DNA from: Bacillota bacterium
Lineage (GTDB): Bacteria; Bacillota; UBA994
DNA length: 18,920 nucleotides
NCBI GenBank assembly: GCA_018725275.1
Contig: QLUC01000014.1
Span: forward strand, 1-18,920
Reading direction: 5' to 3'
Shown: positions 14,611 through 18,920 of the stretch, in pieces
Layout of the letters: the number at the start of each line of letters is the position of its first letter
Numbering within the stretch: position 1 is the first letter of the stretch
Program-made: the position numbers and the translations under genes
Notes under the pieces: model-generated
The model's database searches: none
Told to the model about the DNA's origin: nothing
Seen by the model: the letters and a program-made list of their open reading frames with translations, nothing else

Positions 14611-14632
14611 GTGAAAAAAAGGGGGAGTAAAG

Positions 14633-15001
14633 ATGCGCATCGCACTCATCGCTCATGACAAGAAAAAAGAAGAAATGCACAAATTAGCAGACGACTTCCG
14701 CGAGGTCTTGGCCAAGCATCAGTTGGTGGCCACCTATACGACGGGGACCAGACTCCTAGAGAGTACGGGGCTGGTCATCGAAAGGGTTCTCTCCGGTCCG
14801 GCAGGCGGCGATGCCCAAATTAGTGCCATGGTGGCCACCAAGGCGGTAGGGATGGTCATATTCTTGCGTGATTCGCTGACGGCGCAGCCTCATGAGCCAG
14901 ACATAACCGCCTTGCTCCGCATTTGTGATGTGCATCAGGTGCCTCTGGCGACCAATATCGGAACAGCGAGAATACTTTTGTCGGCACTGGCCGCGGGGTA
15001 G
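14633..15001 (+). CDS. mgsA: Methylglyoxal synthase
   Basis: The start is ATG at 14633, with AGGGGGAG upstream. The product is 122 residues, a complete MGS-like domain. It converts dihydroxyacetone phosphate to methylglyoxal and phosphate, a bypass of lower glycolysis during phosphate limitation or sugar-phosphate stress. Conserved positions: IAHDKKK (His8), TTGTR (37-40), SGPAGGDAQI (catalytic Asp60), LTAQPHEPD (His87, Asp90) and CDVHQVPLATN. The usual FFRDPL reads FLRDSL here, a small deviation away from the catalytic residues. It probably shares a transcript with the DUF4097 gene. Confidence 0.94.
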   Translation: MRIALIAHDKKKEEMHKLADDFREVLAKHQLVATYTTGTRLLESTGLVIERVLSGPAGGDAQISAMVATKAVGMVIFLRDSLTAQPHEPDITALLRICDVHQVPLATNIGTARILLSALAAG

Positions 15002-15012
15002 GAAAGTAACAA

Positions 15013-15042
15013 GAGGGCATGCCTGAGGGTGGCCCTTTTTTT
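15013..15042 (+). terminator. Intrinsic terminator after mgsA
   Basis: AGGGC (15014-15018) pairs with GCCCT, with an imperfect inner stem (TGCC with GGTG), followed by seven T residues (15036-15042). The rest of the gap to 15216 is AT-richer and shows no gene; I see no convincing promoter in it. Confidence 0.75.
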
Positions 15043-15216
15043 GTTAAGCTGCAAACTTGGCAAGAGAGGCCCTGTTGTGATAGACTCAAAACCATAGCTA
15101 GGAACATATTATTAGGGTACAGGCATAGCATGTGACTAAGATATGTATAACCAAGAGGCATTCTGGGCACGCTTTTTAGCGTTAAAATATGCAACAATGC
15201 TCAAGGAGGTAGGCTA

Positions 15217-16161
15217 ATGGCAAATAGACAGACCTGTACTAGGAGAAATCTCTTAGTCATGGGGCTGCTCGGTGCCACAATGTTACTAATAGTCGGCTGT
15301 GCAGTTGTGGAAACGAGCAGTGAGTCTTGGCGACTGGCGAATCCGGCGGGGGAAGTGACCCCCTCGGGTGACATTGCGGAACCATTGTTTCAGGTCAGGC
15401 AGATCACCATTGTGGCGGATGGTGAGGAGAAGAGAGTGGCGGTGTGGGGCGTAAGCGTGGCCGAAGCGCTGGCCGAGGTTGGCCTTCATCTAGGGGATTT
15501 AGATCGGGTAGAGCCTTCTCTAGATTCTCCGCTCGAGGCGCAGACAGTGATTGTCGTGACGCGCGTAACCACCACCGAGGCAGTGGAGTACAAACGTCTG
15601 GCCTTTCGCGAAGTGCGGCGCGCCAACACGAACGTCAACCGCGGTGTGACCCGGGTGTTGCAGGCTGGTCGCGAAGGTAGGCAGGCCATCCACTACCAAG
15701 TGACCTTGGAAAATGGAGTGGAGGTCTCGCGGACGCAAGTACGCACCGAGGTACTGCAACCGCAAGTGGATCGCGTGGTGGAGTACGGCACCGTTGGAAC
15801 CCTATCTCGTGGTGGCGATGTCCTGCGCTACTCGAAAGTCATCTATGTCACGGCCACGGCCTATACCTCCGGGTACGAGAGCACGGGGAAGAGGCCCGGC
15901 CACCCCCAGTACGGCATAACGTTTTCTGGTTTGCCGGTGCAGGTGGGGCATATCGCGGTGGACCGGAGCGTCATTCCCCTGCTGAGTTCAGTGTATATCG
16001 AGGGACTTTGTGAAGTCTCGCGCGGCCTGAGCGGGCAGTACCTGGCTACCGACATCGGTAGCGCTATCAGGGGCAATAGAATAGACATCTTTTTCGAAAG
16101 CCTGCCGGAAGCGCTCAGATTTGGTCGGCGCAGGATGCGCGTCTTCCTTCTCACGCGGTAG
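15217..16161 (+). CDS. Lipoprotein with DUF348, G5 and 3D domains (YabE/YocH-like)
   Basis: The start is ATG at 15217 after AAGGAGGT. The product is 314 residues. A basic N-terminus (RR at 9-10) and a hydrophobic stretch end in the lipobox LIVGC, with Cys28 the predicted lipid-bearing residue. Residues about 50-95 are a DUF348 unit (ITIVADGEEKRVAVWGVSV...). Residues about 120-195 are a G5 domain, thought to bind cell-wall sugars. Residues about 208-313 are a 3D domain named for three Asp residues: AVD (Asp248), ATDIG and RIDIF. 3D domains share the fold and acidic triad of MltA-type lytic transglycosylases and occur in Bacillota peptidoglycan remodelling proteins such as YabE, YocH and Rpf/Sps-like proteins. 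Cleavage of peptidoglycan glycan strands at the outer membrane-facing wall is the likely role. Confidence 0.92.
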   Translation: MANRQTCTRRNLLVMGLLGATMLLIVGCAVVETSSESWRLANPAGEVTPSGDIAEPLFQVRQITIVADGEEKRVAVWGVSVAEALAEVGLHLGDLDRVEPSLDSPLEAQTVIVVTRVTTTEAVEYKRLAFREVRRANTNVNRGVTRVLQAGREGRQAIHYQVTLENGVEVSRTQVRTEVLQPQVDRVVEYGTVGTLSRGGDVLRYSKVIYVTATAYTSGYESTGKRPGHPQYGITFSGLPVQVGHIAVDRSVIPLLSSVYIEGLCEVSRGLSGQYLATDIGSAIRGNRIDIFFESLPEALRFGRRRMRVFLLTR

Positions 16162-16193
16162 AGCCACGGGCTGGTCAATGGGCGCCAAGAAAG

Positions 16194-16228
16194 ACAAGGA
16201 GGGAGAGCACCATGCTCTCCCTCCTTGT
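16194..16228. terminator. Long perfect hairpin, likely bidirectional terminator
   Basis: ACAAGGAGGGAGAGCA (16194-16209) pairs perfectly with TGCTCTCCCTCCTTGT (16213-16228), a 16-bp stem with a 3-base loop. It lies between the convergent 3D lipoprotein gene and the DUF1858 gene. T-runs are weak on both sides. Confidence 0.75.
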
Positions 16229-16247
16229 GGCTTTCGCTTGTCTGTAG

Positions 16248-16445
16248 TTACTGGGCCAAGGCTTTGTTTAAGTCGTTGATCAACAGGTCGACGTCAATGC
16301 CGTGGGCATTTGCGCCCTGTTCGATGCTTTCAAAGCGGGCAGCGGCACAACCAAGGCAACCGAGTCCATACTTAAAAAAAACTGGGACCAACTCAGGGTA
16401 CGTGTCGACGACGTCTTGAATGCCCATGTCGCGAGTAATCTTCAT
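16248..16445 (-). CDS. DUF1858 redox-disulfide protein
   Basis: The start is ATG at 16445, with GGAGGTG upstream. The product is 65 residues, a complete DUF1858 domain. The start MKITRDMGIQDVVDTYPEL and the FKYGLGCLGC motif (Cys30, Cys33) are typical. The domain occurs alone or next to hybrid-cluster and sulfur-metabolism proteins in anaerobes, and the CxxC is thought to act as a redox disulfide. The exact function is unknown. The neighbouring minus-strand gene is also a CxxC thioredoxin-family protein, which fits a thiol-redox theme. Confidence 0.92.
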   Translation of the reverse strand: MKITRDMGIQDVVDTYPELVPVFFKYGLGCLGCAAARFESIEQGANAHGIDVDLLINDLNKALAQ

Positions 16446-16474
16446 AGTGCACCTCCATAATTGTCCTTGATTTT

Positions 16475-16511
16475 AGTATACCACAGGAGGATAAGCACAA
16501 CTATGTTGTGC
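16475..16511 (-). promoter_or_regulatory. Promoter of DUF1858 gene overlapped by a palindrome
   Basis: On the minus strand, TATACT (16480-16475) is preceded by TGG, an extended -10. TTGTGC (16500-16495) lies 14 bases upstream as a weak -35. It is the right half of a perfect inverted repeat, GCACAAC-ATA-GTTGTGC (minus-strand sense, 16511-16495). That placement suits an operator. The repeat also lies 36 bases after the thioredoxin-family stop, so a terminator role cannot be excluded, although no T-run follows. Confidence 0.55.
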
Positions 16512-16546
16512 GCAAGAGAAAAGTGGTAGTATGGGGGATGAACAAA

Positions 16547-17053
16547 TTAGCGCTTGATGATGTCCAGCAAGTCGGCGACGACAGCGTGGGCATAAACGCC
16601 GGCATTGTACTCGATGCGCAGAGCTCGTTTCTCGTCGGCGCTCCCGGAGGTTAAAACCTGGGTGACCGGAACGGGGCGTTCGACAAAGTAACCTTTTAGA
16701 GTCCAATCGGCAGCGAAGAAAATAAAGGTAGGGATGCGTTTGCTGCCATCGGGGGCCGGGTAGCTGTCTAACAGTCCGGGGTTAGCATCGCGACCAAGAC
16801 AGCGGAGCAGGAGCTTGCCCTGGCTACTATCGGCCATCTTCGCCAGCACCGGCAAATTATTGCGGCAATCGCCGCACCAAGGTTCACTGATGGCTAGGGC
16901 ATAGATGGTTTCGGGCAGTTCGGCGAGCATGGCGAGGTAGGGGGCGGGAATTTCGGTGCGGGCCAAGGAACGGTCATAACCGGCGCGGTGCTCCTCGCCC
17001 ATCTTGGCGACATAGTCAGGGTAGCAGAGGCCCGTGAAAAATAACTCCTTGAT
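16547..17053 (-). CDS. Thioredoxin-family protein, apparent ATC start
   Basis: The product is about 168 residues with a thioredoxin-like fold. The active site is WCGDC (Cys60, Cys63 counted from the proposed start), followed by a cis-Pro-type segment KRIPTFIFF. Such proteins reduce or exchange disulfides in the cytoplasm; no signal peptide is seen. The first ATG (17002) has no ribosome binding site. The 17 codons upstream encode a family-like N-terminus (KELFFTGLCYPDYVAK). An AAGGAGG ends at 17061, exactly 7 bases before an in-frame ATC at 17053-17051. No ATG, GTG or TTG exists in frame near that position. I therefore place the start at the ATC; a sequencing or assembly error turning ATG into ATC is the main alternative. 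If that is wrong, the gene runs 16547-17002. Confidence 0.8.
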   Translation of the reverse strand: MKELFFTGLCYPDYVAKMGEEHRAGYDRSLARTEIPAPYLAMLAELPETIYALAISEPWCGDCRNNLPVLAKMADSSQGKLLLRCLGRDANPGLLDSYPAPDGSKRIPTFIFFAADWTLKGYFVERPVPVTQVLTSGSADEKRALRIEYNAGVYAHAVVADLLDIIKR

Positions 17054-17116
17054 AGAAATCCCTCCTTATTGATGGTTTTCGGTCAGGGTAGGGGGGTAAC
17101 GTGTAGCACAAAGGGG

Positions 17117-18409
17117 GTGAGTATTATCTGTGGGGTAGCAATATCTTCCATTCTACCATTTAAGGCGACACTGCGCATGCCGCCGGACAAGTCCATCAGT
17201 CATCGCGCCCTGCTACTCGGGGCCATAGCTTGCGGCACCTCGGAGTTGGTGAATGTTTCGTCGGCGCAGGATGTCCTTTCTACTAAGCACTGTCTAGAAC
17301 AGCTCGGGGTTGTGTTTGGCATGGCGGAGGGCAGGACGATGGTGTACTCAGAAGGGGTTGGTGGCTTTTGTGAGCCAGAGAACCCTTTGGATTGTGGCAA
17401 TTCCGGTACGACCATGCGCCTTTTGACGGGCATACTGGCCGGCAGCGGCATTAAAGCCACTCTCAGCGGAGACCAGTCCCTCATGCGCCGCCCCATGCAG
17501 CGGGTGGTCAGGCCTCTGCTCGCCATGGGAGGAAGTATCAACACTGCCGCGGGGCTTCCGCCCATTACTATTCAGGGCAGGCCTTTACAAGGGAAGCTGT
17601 GGCGGCCAGAGGTCGCCTCGGCGCAGGTGAAATCGGCCATCTTACTCGCGGGGCTCTTTGCTCGCGGAGTGACGAGGGTGGAGGAACTCCATCCGACGCG
17701 TGACCATACCGAGCGCATGCTACAAGCCTGTGGGGGGAAAGTACAGTTCGGACCCGGTTGGGCCGAGGTGGCCGCAAGCCGCCTTAGTCCCATGCATTTT
17801 CGCGTGCCCGGAGATGTATCTGCCGCCGCCTTCTTCGTGGTCCTAGCCGCCTGCCTGCCGGGGGCTACCTTGCATGTAGCGGAGGTGGGGCTTAACCCGG
17901 GGCGGATTGGTTTTCTGGAGGTGCTCCGCCTTATGGGTGCCGATGTCTCCTGGACAGTGGATACAGTCCTGCCTGAACCCAGCGGGAGCATTGTAGTCCG
18001 AGGAGGGACGCTGCGGCCCTTTAGCATTGCCGGGGAGATGGTGCCGCGCCTGATCGATGAGTTGCCGGTGCTGGCAGTGGCCGCCGCCTGCGCTCACGGG
18101 CGTTCCGAAGTCCGCGATGCCGGGGAACTGCGGGTCAAGGAAAGCGACCGTATTGCCGCGCTACTAACGGAGTTAAACAAGCTCGGCGTCAAGACAGAGG
18201 AATTTCCCGACGGCTTCGCCATCATCGGAGGGAAAATGCAGGGCGCGGAGGTATGTTCCCATGAAGATCACCGTCTGGCTATGGCCTTGGCAGTGGCCGG
18301 CTCGCTAGCCTCGGGCATAACCACGATCAAGCAGGCCGGTTGTGTGCGCGTTTCGTATCCCGGGTTTTGGGGTGACTTGGCAAAAATACAGGGCGGTGAA
18401 GAAAATTGA
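17117..18409 (+). CDS. aroA: 3-phosphoshikimate 1-carboxyvinyltransferase (EPSP synthase)
   Basis: The enzyme joins phosphoenolpyruvate and shikimate 3-phosphate, the sixth step of the shikimate pathway. The product is about 430 residues. Motifs in order: MPPDKSISHR (substrate Lys, Ser, Arg), DCGNSGTTMRL (PEP loop), GDQSLMRRPM, SAQVKSAILLAGL, TRDHTERML, GDVSAAAFF, DELPVLAVAAA (catalytic Asp), RVKESDRIA and EDHRLAMALAVAG, all as in bacterial AroA. The start is uncertain. GTG at 17117 is the canonical choice but has no ribosome binding site in front. AAGGGGGTG (17111-17119) is itself a near-consensus site that would serve ATT (17123) or ATC (17126). The end overlaps the TTG start of aroC by 3 bases. 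Confidence 0.93.
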   Translation: MSIICGVAISSILPFKATLRMPPDKSISHRALLLGAIACGTSELVNVSSAQDVLSTKHCLEQLGVVFGMAEGRTMVYSEGVGGFCEPENPLDCGNSGTTMRLLTGILAGSGIKATLSGDQSLMRRPMQRVVRPLLAMGGSINTAAGLPPITIQGRPLQGKLWRPEVASAQVKSAILLAGLFARGVTRVEELHPTRDHTERMLQACGGKVQFGPGWAEVAASRLSPMHFRVPGDVSAAAFFVVLAACLPGATLHVAEVGLNPGRIGFLEVLRLMGADVSWTVDTVLPEPSGSIVVRGGTLRPFSIAGEMVPRLIDELPVLAVAAACAHGRSEVRDAGELRVKESDRIAALLTELNKLGVKTEEFPDGFAIIGGKMQGAEVCSHEDHRLAMALAVAGSLASGITTIKQAGCVRVSYPGFWGDLAKIQGGEEN

Positions 18410-18920
18410 TTCGTTTTCTAACAGCCGGAGAGTCGCATGGACCTGGTTTGACAGGCATTATCGAGGGTCTGCCGGCGGGCCGGTATATCGACATCGATAA
18501 AATTGATGAGGAGCTCGCGCGCCGCCAACTGGTGCCCGGGCGAGGCGGTCGCATGGATATCGAGAGCGATCGGGTGCGGGTGCTCTCCGGTTTACGCGGC
18601 GGCTATACCTTGGGAAGCCCCTTGACCCTCTCCATTGACAACAAAGATCATGTGAACTGGAAATCACAGATGGATGCCGTCCATGGCGCAACGGACAACC
18701 CGGTTACCGCCCCCCGCCCGGGGCATGCGGACTTCCCCGGCGCCGTAAAGTACGGGTTTACAGATATTCGCAATGTCCTCGAGAGGGCCTCCGCGCGCGA
18801 GACCGCCATGCGCACCGCTCTTGGGGCAGTGGCCAAACAAGTGCTAGCCCATTGGGGCATTGAGATCTACAGCCGGGTGCTCGCCCTCGGGCCTCTTTCC
18901 CTAGACGGAGACACGCCAGA
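18406..18920 (+). CDS. aroC: Chorismate synthase, N-terminal part (cut by window end)
   Basis: The start is TTG at 18406, overlapping the aroA stop (TTGA), with GGCGGTGAAG upstream. 171 codons are visible of about 370-390 in the family. The product makes chorismate from EPSP using reduced FMN, the last common step to the aromatic amino acids. Visible signatures are RFLTAGESHGPGL (His at the active site), GRGGRMDIESDRV, LSGLRGGYTLGSPL, PRPGHADFPGAVKYGF and ERASARETAMRTALGAVAK, the standard chorismate synthase motifs. It is the second gene of an aroA-aroC operon; more aromatic genes may follow beyond the window. Confidence 0.95.
   Translation, partial: MIRFLTAGESHGPGLTGIIEGLPAGRYIDIDKIDEELARRQLVPGRGGRMDIESDRVRVLSGLRGGYTLGSPLTLSIDNKDHVNWKSQMDAVHGATDNPVTAPRPGHADFPGAVKYGFTDIRNVLERASARETAMRTALGAVAKQVLAHWGIEIYSRVLALGPLSLDGDTP

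Noticed and set aside
15043..15216. Promoter for the G5-3D lipoprotein gene
   Set aside because: Several TATA-like boxes (TATTAT, TATAAC, TAAAAT) occur but none has a -35 at 16-18 bases, so none is called.
1..18920. CRISPR array, insertion sequence, prophage, tRNA or rRNA
   Set aside because: No regular short repeats, transposase or integrase-like frames, or recognisable RNA gene were seen on either strand.

Overview
The window looks like chromosome of an anaerobic, low-oxygen-tolerant Bacillota (Clostridia-like) organism. The grounds are strong AGGAGG-type ribosome binding sites, frequent GTG/TTG starts, a DUF348-G5-3D cell-wall protein, a LiaX/YvlB-like protein, methylglyoxal synthase, an NhaC antiporter, several ferredoxin-like proteins and a DUF1858 redox protein. 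Base composition is moderately GC-rich. This placement is inference; no rRNA or tRNA gene is present to confirm it.

Region 1 (1-3350, minus strand) is a three-gene operon: an ECF-type sigma factor followed by two single-pass membrane proteins. The two membrane proteins are paralogues of each other. Each has one TM segment, an RsgI-like extracytoplasmic domain with an Asn-Pro motif, alpha-helical repeats of about 38 residues (one to two in the first, five in the second), and a very highly charged C-terminal tail. This is the strongest candidate for an undescribed signalling system in the window.

Region 2 (3443-7295, plus strand) holds an NhaC-family antiporter with its own promoter and terminator. 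It is followed by a two-gene unit: an unrecognised 418-residue protein and a divergent PanB (ketopantoate hydroxymethyltransferase) homologue, closed by a terminator.

Region 3 (7305-10698, plus strand) is a tightly overlapping five-gene operon for a multi-subunit, flavin-dependent amino-acid dehydrogenase of the HcnABC / opine oxidase / dye-linked proline dehydrogenase type. The redox domains are split over separate small polypeptides, and a possible sigma-54 promoter precedes them. A decayed C-terminal fragment of a polysaccharide deacetylase gene lies on the opposite strand just downstream (10701-10916).

Region 4 (10931-16228, plus strand) is mixed housekeeping and envelope genes: a HEAT-like repeat protein coupled to a DnaQ-type exonuclease, a small 2[4Fe-4S] ferredoxin, a DUF4097/LiaX-like protein followed by methylglyoxal synthase, and a G5-3D lipoprotein.

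Region 5 (16248-18920) has a DUF1858 protein and a thioredoxin-family protein on the minus strand, then a divergent shikimate-pathway operon, aroA followed by aroC (cut by the window end). The thioredoxin-family gene, and possibly aroA, appear to lack ATG/GTG/TTG starts at the position set by their ribosome binding sites and may start at ATC/ATT.
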